DNA of 40,226 nt from Thermus altitudinis (lineage in GTDB: Bacteria > Deinococcota > Deinococci > Deinococcales > Thermaceae): positions 1 through 40,226 of the forward strand of contig NZ_JAKTNQ010000023.1 of NCBI RefSeq assembly GCF_022760835.1. Reading direction: 5' to 3'. The position numbers and the translations under genes were made by a program. Below the pieces are notes generated by a model. That model saw only the letters and a program-made list of their open reading frames with translations, did no database searches and was not told the DNA's origin. Below, in pieces: positions 15,801 to 24,680 of the stretch. Position 1 is the stretch's first letter. Every line of letters starts with the position of its first letter.

Positions 15801-17479
15801 GAGCCGCCGTCCCCCTCCTTCTCCTGGTGGTGGGCCTCCTGACCCTGGGCCCCGCGGCCAGCCTCCTCCTGGGGTCCTTCTCCGAAGGGCTTGGCACCTG
15901 GGGGCCTTTCACCTGGAGGAAGTACGCGGAGGTCTACCTGGACCCCGAACTCCCCCGGGTGGCCCTCAACACCTTGGCCTTCGTCCTGGGGGCTTCGTCC
16001 CTGGCCACGGGCCTGGGCGGGGTCCTGGCCTTTCTGGCGGTGCGTACCGACCTTCCCGGCAAGGGGCTGGTCCTCTTCCTGCCCTGGCTTCCCATGATGA
16101 TCCCCCATGTGCTCTTCGCCGCCGCCTGGATCATGCTCCTCAACCCCACCAACGGCCTCCTCAACCTGTACCTGCAGGAGCTCTTGGGGCTGGAGCAGGG
16201 GCCCCTCAACATCTACTCCCTGGGTGGGATGATCCTCCTCGAGGCCCTCCTGGACCTCCCCATCGCCTTCGCCATGCTCTTTCCCGTATTCCTCGCCCTG
16301 GATCCGGCCCTTGAAGAGGCGGGCCGGGTGGCCGGTGGCCGACCCCACCAGGTCCTCCTCCGGGTGCTCCTCCCCCTCCTGCGGCCCGCCCTCCTGGCCG
16401 CCTTCTTCCTGGCCACCATCCGGACCCTGGGGGCCTTCGCCATTCCCCAGGTGGTGGGGATACCCGCGGGCATCCCCGTCCTGACCACCTACATCTACCG
16501 CATCATCTCCACGGGCTGGAACCCCGACTATGGCAAGGCCTCGGCCCTGGGGGTGGTGGGCCTGGCCTTGGCCATGGTCCTGGCCTACCTCTACCGCTGG
16601 GCCACACAAAAGGGCGAACGCTTCGCCACCGTTACCGGGAAGGGCTACCGTCCCCGGGTTCTTCCCCTGGGCCCCTGGCGCTGGCCCCTGGCCCTACTGG
16701 TCTTCGGCCTCCTCTTCGCCATGGTGCTCCTCCCCCTAGCCACCGTGGCCTACATCAGCTTTCTCCCCTATGTGGTTAGGCCAGGGCCTGAGGCCTGGGA
16801 GGTTCTCACCTTGGCCAACTGGAAGTGGGCGGTCCAGGACCCCGTGGTGGCCCGGGCCCTGGGGAACACCGCCTTCGTGGCGGTGGTGGGGGCCAGCCTC
16901 GGGGTAGGGCTTTCCCTCCTGGTGGCCTACGTGACCCACCGCCGCCGCACTCCCGCCACCGCCCTCCTGGATCTCCTCACCTTCCTCGCCTTCGCCTGGC
17001 CGGGGCTGATCGTGGGGGTGGGGTTCATGCTCTTCTTCGTCCAGACCCCCCTGTACGCAACCCTGTGGGCCTTGGTCCTAGCCTTTGTGGGAACTTACCT
17101 GCCCTACGGGGTCCGGCCCATGAATACCGCCCTTTTGCAGCTCCACCGGGACCTGGAGGACGCGGCCCGCACGGCGGGGGCCACCTTCCTCGCCACCTTG
17201 CGCCGGGTCCTCCTACCCCTCCTGGCCCCCGCCACCGTGTCCGCCTGGGCCCTTCTCGCCTCCCAGTTCGCCCGCGAGCTAGGCGTGGCCGCGGTGTTGG
17301 CCCGGCCGGGGAGCGAGGTATTGGCGGTGCAACTCCTAGCCTACGCCCACGATGGCCTTTGGGGCCGGGTAGCGGTTTTGGGCCTCCTCCTGGTCCTCCT
17401 CTCCACCTTGCTCCTCGCAGGCCTGCTCCACCTAGCTGTTCGCCGGCGTAGTCCCCAGGCACCTCCGCCCCAGGTCTAG
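15797..17479 (+). CDS. ABC transporter permease, fused two-domain (operon D)
   Basis: This 560-residue membrane protein has two permease domains. The EAA loops are LEEAGRVAGGRPHQVLLRVL and LEDAARTAGATFLATLRRVL, both well conserved. The ATG at 15797 overlaps the ATPase stop by 4 nt (ATGA). An in-frame start 21 nt upstream is possible but would add only MPGPAPV. Length and topology are those of ordinary FbpB/ThiP/PhnU-type permeases, in contrast to the enlarged operon A permease. It is the last gene of operon D. Confidence 0.9.
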   Translation: MRAAVPLLLLVVGLLTLGPAASLLLGSFSEGLGTWGPFTWRKYAEVYLDPELPRVALNTLAFVLGASSLATGLGGVLAFLAVRTDLPGKGLVLFLPWLPMMIPHVLFAAAWIMLLNPTNGLLNLYLQELLGLEQGPLNIYSLGGMILLEALLDLPIAFAMLFPVFLALDPALEEAGRVAGGRPHQVLLRVLLPLLRPALLAAFFLATIRTLGAFAIPQVVGIPAGIPVLTTYIYRIISTGWNPDYGKASALGVVGLALAMVLAYLYRWATQKGERFATVTGKGYRPRVLPLGPWRWPLALLVFGLLFAMVLLPLATVAYISFLPYVVRPGPEAWEVLTLANWKWAVQDPVVARALGNTAFVAVVGASLGVGLSLLVAYVTHRRRTPATALLDLLTFLAFAWPGLIVGVGFMLFFVQTPLYATLWALVLAFVGTYLPYGVRPMNTALLQLHRDLEDAARTAGATFLATLRRVLLPLLAPATVSAWALLASQFARELGVAAVLARPGSEVLAVQLLAYAHDGLWGRVAVLGLLLVLLSTLLLAGLLHLAVRRRSPQAPPPQV

Positions 17480-17495
17480 CCCCGCGCCTGGGGAC
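17451..17495 (+). terminator. 10-bp perfect inverted repeat across the end of operon D
   Basis: GTCCCCAGGC (17451-17460) and GCCTGGGGAC (17486-17495) are perfect inverted copies separated by 25 nt, and the permease stop codon (17477-17479) lies in the loop. There is no U-run, so it may be an mRNA-end stabiliser rather than an intrinsic terminator. Confidence 0.4.
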
Positions 17496-18111
17496 CGGGT
17501 CACCTGGTAGACCTGCGAAGGTACCTGGTGCAGCCCCTCAGGACGCTCCTTTGGTGCTGGTTGGGAGTGCCGGCGAGGGAGCACCCCGGGCCAGGGGGTA
17601 GGACCAGGTGGGCAGGGCTGGGGTAGGCGCGAAAGGGGGTTTCGCCCCCTGGGTGGCGGGGATCCCCTACTTTTTCCCCGGAGGTCCCTTGGCCTAAGGG
17701 CGGGTCAGCCAGGGGCAGCGGATGAAGAGGGAACTCCCTAGCCCGGCATTCCCTTGCGTTTAGAGCACCTTTAGCCCGGGAGCAATGCCACCAATCCCAT
17801 GTGCCTCGTCGGAAGGAAGCAGGAGAAAGACCCGAGCCTGTCGCACCGCTAGCGTGGATAGATCAGGCCAAGTAGCCTCCCTTTCCCTCCTGTGCACCTA
17901 CCGGAAGTGGTGGCCCTAGTCCACAAGCCACCCCTGTCCCGGGTAGCGCACGTTTCCCAGGAGGAACTCGGCCTTACGCTGGTCCCGTATCCGGGCCAGG
18001 AAGGCAAACCCGGGGGCCAAGCACGTTTGCCAGCTATGGCTTCCCTGTGAGGTGTCAAAACGCACAGGAAGAATAGCGCGCCCTTTTATCATAACGGCAA
18101 AGGGGGTATGT
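17496..18111. other. Intergenic boundary region between transporter block and accessory operon
   Basis: About 600 bases marking a shift from very GC-rich to moderately GC-rich sequence. No RNA gene was recognised. TATCAT at 18087-18092 is a possible -10 for the helicase operon, without a convincing -35. The only protein-like frame is the short minus-strand one at 17916-18092, listed separately. Confidence 0.4.
17916..18092 (-). CDS. Small unrecognised ORF or gene remnant (58 aa)
   Basis: From an ATG at 18090-18092 the frame reads MIKGRAILPVRFDTSQGSHS and continues through WQTCLAPGFAFLARIRDQ to PGQGWLVD. The composition is protein-like (balanced, not the Arg/Gly/Pro-rich style of frame shadows), and the frame opens divergently from the helicase operon. 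I recognise no family. It could be a small host-interaction or antitoxin-like gene, or the surviving end of a larger gene. No clear ribosome binding site was seen. Confidence 0.3.
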   Translation of the reverse strand: MIKGRAILPVRFDTSQGSHSWQTCLAPGFAFLARIRDQRKAEFLLGNVRYPGQGWLVD

Positions 18112-21100
18112 GTGCTGGATCGTTTTGTCGCGGTAGACCTGGAAACTACCTCACCGGATCGTGAAGAGGCGGAAATCCTCCAGATTGCCGCACAGGATGC
18201 CCAAGGAATGCGCCGCAGTTGGCTGGTGGACCTGGGACCCCCTGACCGGCTCGAGGAGGCCTTCCGCTTCACGGGGATCAAAAGCGAGGACTACAACCTC
18301 AAAAAGGTCCCTCTCCAGCAAGCCCTGGACGAGTTCCTAGACTTCCTAGGGGACAGGCAGCTTTTGGGCCACAACCTCCTAGCCTTTGACCTCCCCATAC
18401 TGCAAAGACACCTTGGGAAAGACCTTCCCGCCTCCGCCCTGAAAGCCCTGGACACCCTGCGGCTTGCCCATCTGGTGTTCCCCCTTCCCCCGGAAGGCCT
18501 GGCTGGATATCGCCTTGGGGACCTTTATGCCTACTTTACGGGAGAACCCCTCGAGGAGGCCCACCAGGCCCACGTAGACGTTGAAGCCACCTGGAAGGTC
18601 TTGAGAGGCCTCGTGAGCTATCCCCTGCCGGGGGGGATAGCCAGGGCCTGGCGGGAACTGGGGCTTATTGAAGGAGCGCTTTTTACCCCTTCGCTGGATT
18701 TGGTAAAGGACCTCTTGGCCATACCCGCGCCCGTGGAAAAGGAGGTGGTTTTCGCCGATGGCGAGCCCTTACCCCATTTCTCCCAGTTGGGGCAAACCCT
18801 CCTCCCGGAAGTACGCCCGGCCCAGCAGCAGATGTTCGCCCAGGTGACCACGGCTCTAGAGAACGGGGAAACGGTACTCCTGGAGGCACCCACGGGAACG
18901 GGTAAGACCAAGGGATACCTGTACCCCGCCTTGCATCTTGGCAAAAAGGTGTGGGTGGCCACCTACACCAAAGTCCTTCAGGCCCAGGCCCTGGGGGAAC
19001 TGCGCTCCATTGCCCAAAGGGGCTACAAAGTCAAGGCTGCCCTAGTAAAGAGCCCAAAGGACACCCTCTGCCCGGACCTCCTTCTGGACCTTTTCCTGGA
19101 CCTTAGAAGTAAGGGGGACAGCGGGGATCTAGGCGTGGCCGTAGGGCTTTTGGTTCACTACGCGGCCTTAGGCCACTACGACCTCGAGGCCCTTCCCGCC
19201 TACTGGCACTTTTCCCCCGGTTTCCGCGAGGCCAGGAATCTGGTGGGTACGAATCCCCATCGCTGCAGAGAGGAATGTGCCTTTTTGCACACCTGCGCGT
19301 ACCAAAAGCTCCGGGCTTACCACAAGGACGCCCAAGTGTTGGTGACCAACCATGCCTACTTGCTCCATAGAATCCTAAGGGCTGAAGCCGACCCTGAGGA
19401 AACCCCTTCGGGTGGTGAACACAACCTGGTGGTGGACGAGGCCCACCATCTGGAGGACTCTACCACCGAAGCCCTCACCGAAGCGGTGGGCCACGAGGAT
19501 CTTGTGCACCTTTGCCGCAGGCTGGCCCACCCCGAGACCGGACGAGGGCTATTGCTGAGCGATCGACACCTCAAAGAGCTTTCCGAAGAGACCAAAAAGA
19601 GGGTGCAGGAGATACGGGAGGGCACCCTACCCGACTTGCTGGAAAGACTGGAAGAGTACCGCAAAGCCCTTGTCCCCTTCCTAAAAAAGTACGGCTGGGG
19701 GGAGCCCGAATACGGCCTTAGGCTAACCCTTACCCAGGAGTGGAAACGGCTGGAGGAGTGGCCTCGGATCGCCCGCCTGGAAGAGGCCTTGGCAAAAGAC
19801 CTGCGTAGGCTCCGGGACCAGCTCCAATGGGTAAAAGGGGAATCCTCCCACACCCTTTTGTACCGGGATTTAGAACCCCTCATGGAGTTCCTGAACAGGA
19901 GCATAGGGCTCTTTGACTGGCGGCGGAGGGCCCTCGCGGAGAAAGCCCAAGAGGCGAAAGCCCCCGAGGACCCGAACGCCAACTACCTACAGCTCTCCCT
20001 ATGGGACCCAATCACCGATACCTGGCAGCACCTGGCGCAACCCATTGACGTAAGCAGTCACCTGAAGACTTCCTTTTGGGGCAAGTTCCACAGCGTAATC
20101 CTGACCAGCGCCACCCTATCCGTGCCCACAGACCGGGATCCCGAAGGCTTCCAGCTCATCAAAAGGGCTTTAGGCCTCCCCCAGGAATCGGCGCACCACC
20201 AGCTCCCCCCTTCCCTACCCTATGAGAAGGCCCATTTCCTGGTGCCCAGGCACTTACCTGAGGCCCGGAGCAGCACCTTGGCGCGGTTTCAGTCCATGTT
20301 CCATAGAGAACTCCGACTCTTGCTGCCTAAGGCCCACCGGAGCCTGTCCCTTTTCACCAGCCGCAAGCGTATGGAGGATGCCAAAAGGGCCCTGGAGGAC
20401 CTCCCCCACCTCCTGGTACCCCTCACCCGGAAGGAGCGGGACGACGTGGCCAATCTCATCAAGTCGGACCCGGAGTCCCCCGTTGCCGCCCTAGGCTCCC
20501 GCAGCTACATGGAAGGGGTGGACTTCCCCGATCTGAAGCTGGTCAACTTGGAGCGGTTACCCTTCCCCCTCCCCGAACCTCTTCTTCAGCGCCGCATGCA
20601 AAGGGTGTATGAGGAGGGTCTGGACCCCTGGTGGGACTATTACCTGCCCAAAGCGGCCCTTTCCTTCGCCCAAGCCTTTGGCCGGCTCATACGGGGTCCG
20701 CGGGACCGCTCAGGCCTCGGCGCCTTCGTGCTTTGGGATAAGAAAATCCTGAACAGTGCATATCAGGAGGTCTTCCTTCGCGTCCTCCCCGATGGAGTGC
20801 ACCTCCTCTTCCCCCGGACCCGTCAAGAGTTTTACGACCACCTAGCGGAAATCCTCGGGGTCAAACGTGAGGAGCTTCCCCTAGAGGAGCTGGAGGAGGC
20901 TACCCTAGGCACGATCCGAAAAATCCTGGAAGGCACGGAAACCCTAGAGGAGAAGGCCCGGAAGGTGGTGAAGGAGGTTTTCCAGATTAAGGACCTACAG
21001 GAGGACCGCTGGGAAAAGCAATGGGAAGCCATTTCCCACGCCCTCGAGGGCCGGGACTTGGTGGCCCTCCTCCCCACGGGCTTCGGCAAAAGCCTGGCCT

Positions 21101-23163
21101 TTCAGGTACCGGCCCTTTTGGCAGAGGGACTCACCTTGGTGGTATCCCCCTTGGTAGCCCTCATGAAGGACCAGGCGGACCGGCTTCTGGAACTGGGTCT
21201 CCCGGTGGGCGCCGTGCACTCCCTAATGGGACCCGGCGAGCAGAGTAGCGTGCTTGATGAGGTGAAGGAGGGCCGGGTCAGGTTGCTTTACGTGAGCCCC
21301 GAGCGCGTCAACCGCAGCGAGGCCCTTTGGAAAACGCTGCGAGAGCTGCACCAACAGAGACAGCTTCAACGGGTAGTGTTTGACGAGGCCCACTGCTTGG
21401 TGGAATGGGGCTTTGACTTCCGGCCCGACTACCTGAAGGCCCTGGAGAAGCTGGCCGCCCTGGAAGGTGTACCGCGGAGCTTCTTCACCGCAACCCTAAC
21501 CCCCGCGGACCTCGAGACCCTTAAGGAGGTGGCCAAACTACGGGATGGCATCGTGGTCAGGCCCGACACCTTCCACCGGGAAAACCTCCGCTTTGTGGTG
21601 CGAGCCGCCAAGGGGGAGCGGGGGAAGTTACAGGTTCTTGCCAAAGCCCTGATGTGGCTGCTGCAACAGGATTCGGAGGGTGAAGGCAGCGCCATCGTGT
21701 ACACCACCACCCGAAACGAGGCGGAACGATTGGCTTGGGCCTTGGGCCGCCTCCTCCCTGACCTTAGGGTGGAGGCCTACCACGCGGGGATGGGAAGCCT
21801 TCCCCGCCGTGAAGCCCAGGAGCGCTTTATCCGAGGGGAGACCCGGGTAATGGTGGCCACCACAGCCTTCGGAATGGGTATAGACAAACCCGATGTGCGC
21901 CTCGTGGCCCATTGGCGTCCGCCCCGGAGCTTAGAGGAGTACATCCAGCAGGCGGGCAGAGCAGGGAGGGACGGAAAGGAGGCCTATGCCCTCCTCCTCT
22001 ACACGCAAGGGGACTGGGGTTTCCTCAGGTGGTTGGTAGGGGTAAACGGGCTAAGCCGTGCTGAAGTGCAGTTCGCGGAACTTCTTATAGAGCTCCTAGA
22101 AAACTTGCCTGAAGGGGAGAGGGCTATTCGCGGCTATCGGCAAGACATCGTGGACAGGGTTTACAAGGCGAAGGAGGGTACCCCTTCAGAAGATCTTGAG
22201 GACTCCGATGAGACGGAGGAAGAGGAGGAAGAGGAGGAAGAGGAAGAGCTTGTGGCGGGGGAAAAGCCCCGGGAGATCGCCATTGATCCCGAAAACCTAG
22301 AACGTATCCTGCAGAGCCTGGAAATCGCCGGGATCATCCGTTACCAGTATCAGGTGGGCAAAGTCTTTCTCTCGGCTCCGAGGCTTCTTGAACTCCTGCC
22401 TAGCAGGCTAAAGGCGCTCGTTCTCCAGGCAGGATTCAAGGGTAGTACCCGAGGAGAGGTTTTGGACCTTTCCCAGTTCACCCCTGAAGAGGCGCTGGAG
22501 TTGGATGAGGCCCTTTATACCCTACACCGGGAGGGGCAGGTGCGCGTTCTCCGTTACCGAGAGCCCTATTTCCTTATCCAGTTCGCCTCCCTTGACGGTT
22601 ACCGCACTTGGCGCCGGAGCCTGGACGAGCAGTTGGACAAGAAGAAAGACCGGCTGGAGCAGGTCAAGCGCTATGCCACTAGGAGCGTCTGCCGAACGCA
22701 GATCCTCCTCAGGTACCTGGGGGACACCTTTCCAAAGGGAAGGGAATGCGGGTGTGACGTGTGTTCCGGGGATAGGGGGCCTTGGGAGGGCATTGAGGAC
22801 TTTAGCCAGGAGGACCTAGAACGCGTCTATCGTCCCCTGGATATCCTTCTCGCCTTCTTCCGCTATGCGGAGCTCCAATCCTCCGCCTACAGCACCTTGG
22901 GGAAAAACAGCACCCTCATGGCCTTAAGGGGTGAGACCGGACCCAAGGGCAATCCCCTGGGACGAAGGTACACGGATAACCGCTTTTTTGGCCACCTGGC
23001 CTTTATGAGCAAAAGGCATCTCAAGCAAACCTTTGATAAGGCCCTAGATGATGGGCTCATTGAGCTTAAGAACTTCTATGGGGATAAACCCGTCTACGGC
23101 CTTACGGCCAAGGGTCGGGCCTATTGGGAGGGCCTAACCAAAGGAGGGAAGCCTCATGCCTGA
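18112..23163 (+). CDS. DEDDh exonuclease / DinG-XPD helicase / RecQ helicase triple fusion
   Basis: A 1683-residue protein with three enzymatic modules. Residues 1-175 are a DnaQ-like 3'-5' exonuclease: VAVDLET (D9, E11), GHNLLAFDL (D93) and HQAHVD (H151, D156). Residues about 230-900 are a DinG/XPD-type superfamily 2 helicase: EAPTGTGKT (258-266), four cysteines (320, 385, 389, 395) in the iron-sulphur pattern, VDEAHH (441-446) and a late QAFGRLIRG motif. Residues about 960-1600 are a RecQ-type helicase: LPTGFGKS (987-994), DEAHCLVEWGFDFRP (from 1091), TAFGMGIDKPDV, QQAGRAGRDG and zinc cysteines 1527, 1546, 1548 and 1551, with a winged-helix-like end. An acidic Glu run (about 1368-1379) interrupts the RecQ part. 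The GTG at 18112 is preferred because GGGGG lies 5 nt upstream and the exonuclease strand starts at once; a GTG at 18052 is in frame but lacks these. First gene of a four-gene operon; all active residues look intact. Confidence 0.85.
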   Translation: MLDRFVAVDLETTSPDREEAEILQIAAQDAQGMRRSWLVDLGPPDRLEEAFRFTGIKSEDYNLKKVPLQQALDEFLDFLGDRQLLGHNLLAFDLPILQRHLGKDLPASALKALDTLRLAHLVFPLPPEGLAGYRLGDLYAYFTGEPLEEAHQAHVDVEATWKVLRGLVSYPLPGGIARAWRELGLIEGALFTPSLDLVKDLLAIPAPVEKEVVFADGEPLPHFSQLGQTLLPEVRPAQQQMFAQVTTALENGETVLLEAPTGTGKTKGYLYPALHLGKKVWVATYTKVLQAQALGELRSIAQRGYKVKAALVKSPKDTLCPDLLLDLFLDLRSKGDSGDLGVAVGLLVHYAALGHYDLEALPAYWHFSPGFREARNLVGTNPHRCREECAFLHTCAYQKLRAYHKDAQVLVTNHAYLLHRILRAEADPEETPSGGEHNLVVDEAHHLEDSTTEALTEAVGHEDLVHLCRRLAHPETGRGLLLSDRHLKELSEETKKRVQEIREGTLPDLLERLEEYRKALVPFLKKYGWGEPEYGLRLTLTQEWKRLEEWPRIARLEEALAKDLRRLRDQLQWVKGESSHTLLYRDLEPLMEFLNRSIGLFDWRRRALAEKAQEAKAPEDPNANYLQLSLWDPITDTWQHLAQPIDVSSHLKTSFWGKFHSVILTSATLSVPTDRDPEGFQLIKRALGLPQESAHHQLPPSLPYEKAHFLVPRHLPEARSSTLARFQSMFHRELRLLLPKAHRSLSLFTSRKRMEDAKRALEDLPHLLVPLTRKERDDVANLIKSDPESPVAALGSRSYMEGVDFPDLKLVNLERLPFPLPEPLLQRRMQRVYEEGLDPWWDYYLPKAALSFAQAFGRLIRGPRDRSGLGAFVLWDKKILNSAYQEVFLRVLPDGVHLLFPRTRQEFYDHLAEILGVKREELPLEELEEATLGTIRKILEGTETLEEKARKVVKEVFQIKDLQEDRWEKQWEAISHALEGRDLVALLPTGFGKSLAFQVPALLAEGLTLVVSPLVALMKDQADRLLELGLPVGAVHSLMGPGEQSSVLDEVKEGRVRLLYVSPERVNRSEALWKTLRELHQQRQLQRVVFDEAHCLVEWGFDFRPDYLKALEKLAALEGVPRSFFTATLTPADLETLKEVAKLRDGIVVRPDTFHRENLRFVVRAAKGERGKLQVLAKALMWLLQQDSEGEGSAIVYTTTRNEAERLAWALGRLLPDLRVEAYHAGMGSLPRREAQERFIRGETRVMVATTAFGMGIDKPDVRLVAHWRPPRSLEEYIQQAGRAGRDGKEAYALLLYTQGDWGFLRWLVGVNGLSRAEVQFAELLIELLENLPEGERAIRGYRQDIVDRVYKAKEGTPSEDLEDSDETEEEEEEEEEEELVAGEKPREIAIDPENLERILQSLEIAGIIRYQYQVGKVFLSAPRLLELLPSRLKALVLQAGFKGSTRGEVLDLSQFTPEEALELDEALYTLHREGQVRVLRYREPYFLIQFASLDGYRTWRRSLDEQLDKKKDRLEQVKRYATRSVCRTQILLRYLGDTFPKGRECGCDVCSGDRGPWEGIEDFSQEDLERVYRPLDILLAFFRYAELQSSAYSTLGKNSTLMALRGETGPKGNPLGRRYTDNRFFGHLAFMSKRHLKQTFDKALDDGLIELKNFYGDKPVYGLTAKGRAYWEGLTKGGKPHA

Positions 23164-24106
23164 GTGGGAAGCCCTGTTGGAAGAGATCGCCCAAAGGCTG
23201 CTGGGCAAGGGGGTAAGTGACGACGCCCCCAAAACCCTGGAAGCCCTCCGCCGCAGCCTTCCCCGTTGGGGCCTAGAGCTTCCACTTCCCACCTGGTCCG
23301 AAGGCCGGCCTATTTCCGGCTCCGCCTGGGACCTGTTGCGCGGCAGCGAGGTCAGGGACCCGCCGAAAGAAGACCCAGAGGCGCGCAGGCGTCTACGGGA
23401 GTGCCAGGAACGCCTAAAGAAGAAGGACCATCAGTTGCAAGACCTTACCCGGCGGCTTCAAGGAGAGACATCCGCACGGCAGAAGGCGGAACGGGAAAGG
23501 GATCTGGCGCGGCAGGAACAGGCCGGTTTGCGGCGGCACCTGGATAATCTGGAAGCGGAGCTTTCCAGATTGCAGCAGGAGTTGGTCCAGCAGAAGGCGG
23601 AGACGGCCCGGGTACATGGAAGTCTGGAGGACGCCTTACGGAAGCAGGAAAGGCTCCTGGAGGCTTTGTCTGACGCCGAGAAGCGAGCGGTTGAGCTCCA
23701 AGCTAGGGTGGAGAGGCTGGAGGCGGAGTTGGAGGAGAAGGAGGACCTCCTAGGGCGTTACTCTTGGATTCAGGCCCATGCGGAAAAACTCCCTGAGCCC
23801 TTCCCCGCGGAGGCCCTGCTCCGGGTCTTAGTCCTGGATTATCCCCACTTTGCTACCCAGCCACAGGACCGCCTTCTGGCCCTGGTAGAGGGGTATCGTT
23901 CCCTAAAGAAGGGGGGGGTGCACGCGGTGTTTCGGGAACACTCCAACCTGGAGCTTTTAGGGGATACCCGCGAAGGGCTGGTCTTGCTTGGGGTGGAGGT
24001 GTTCCTCGAGGACCTAGCACGGCTACCCCTAGACCGGTGGCTCCGCACCTATGCCCTACGCATCCAAAGCTTCCTGGACCTGGGGAGTTCGGAAAAGGGA
24101 GGATGA
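23156..24106 (+). CDS. Coiled-coil protein of the helicase operon, unknown function
   Basis: This 316-residue protein overlaps the helicase stop by 8 nt and is therefore co-translated with it. Residues 1-70 form a small domain (EWEALLEEIAQRLLGKGVSD). Residues about 72-200 are a long, charged, heptad-rich coiled coil (RLRECQERLKKKDHQLQDLT and on). Residues 205-316 are a compact domain starting YSWIQAHAEKLPEPFPAEAL. No enzyme motif, membrane segment or signal peptide is visible. It could be a structural or sensor subunit that holds the helicase on a substrate. I do not recognise the family. Confidence 0.8.
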   Translation: MPEWEALLEEIAQRLLGKGVSDDAPKTLEALRRSLPRWGLELPLPTWSEGRPISGSAWDLLRGSEVRDPPKEDPEARRRLRECQERLKKKDHQLQDLTRRLQGETSARQKAERERDLARQEQAGLRRHLDNLEAELSRLQQELVQQKAETARVHGSLEDALRKQERLLEALSDAEKRAVELQARVERLEAELEEKEDLLGRYSWIQAHAEKLPEPFPAEALLRVLVLDYPHFATQPQDRLLALVEGYRSLKKGGVHAVFREHSNLELLGDTREGLVLLGVEVFLEDLARLPLDRWLRTYALRIQSFLDLGSSEKGG

Positions 24107-24110
24107 GGGA

Positions 24111-24680
24111 GTGGAAGGCTTAACGGAAGAGTGTCGCAAATTCCTCCAGTGGTATGAGAGGCGCTGGCAAGAGGACTGGGCCCAGTGGCAGGCGGAGAAG
24201 GCCGCCCTGGAGGAGCGCCTTCAAGCCCTCGAGGACATCCTCTATGAGGAGCGGCATAGATTGGCCGCGGCCTTGAATGAGCAACGGGCCCAGTACGAAA
24301 CCCAGCTGTCCCGTAAGGACGAGGATCTCCGCAGACTGCGGCAGCAGCTGGACGCATGCACCGAGGCCCTTTCGCGACTCCAAACCACCCTGGAAAGGAC
24401 GTCTCGTGCCCCTCTAGGAGAGGGTTTCTTCCAGCGCCTGGCCCGGGATATCGCCCTTTGGGACCAGACCCTTTTGCAGGAGGCTCAACGCCTATCCGGC
24501 CAGGAACTGCGCCCTTTCCTGCAAGGGTTGTGGAGCCGGCGCTCGAGGTTTCTCGCGGGAGTACTGGAAGGCCAGGACGTGGATTGGAAGGAGTTGTGGA
24601 CAGGCTTGGTGCTGGAGTGGGCCTTATGGGCGTGGCTGGAGGGGCAAGGAACTGAACCCTCGGAGAACGGGCATGCCTGA
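24111..24680 (+). CDS. Second coiled-coil protein of the helicase operon, unknown function
   Basis: A 189-residue protein. The GTG at 24111 is chosen as start: it lies 4 nt after the stop of the previous gene with GGGAGGATGAGGGA upstream, while an upstream in-frame ATG at 24051 would overlap the previous gene by 56 nt. Residues about 20-100 are a coiled coil (WQAEKAALEERLQALEDILY, RKDEDLRRLRQQLDACTEAL). The rest is an alpha-helical, Trp-rich domain (LWTGLVLEWALWAWLEG). It overlaps the next gene by 8 nt. No recognised family. Two successive coiled-coil subunits suggest a hetero-oligomer. Confidence 0.75.
   Translation: MEGLTEECRKFLQWYERRWQEDWAQWQAEKAALEERLQALEDILYEERHRLAAALNEQRAQYETQLSRKDEDLRRLRQQLDACTEALSRLQTTLERTSRAPLGEGFFQRLARDIALWDQTLLQEAQRLSGQELRPFLQGLWSRRSRFLAGVLEGQDVDWKELWTGLVLEWALWAWLEGQGTEPSENGHA

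Noticed and set aside
15398-16609. 403-codon open frame on the minus strand opposite operon D genes
   Set aside because: It is rich in Gly, Gln, His and Arg with no domain pattern and lies fully antisense to the well-supported ATPase and permease. Such long frames are expected in DNA with very high third-position GC.
18052-18111. Longer N-terminus of the helicase fusion from the GTG at 18052
   Set aside because: The extra 20 residues are not protein-like for this fold and no ribosome binding site precedes them, while the GTG at 18112 has a G-run at good spacing and begins right at the first exonuclease strand.
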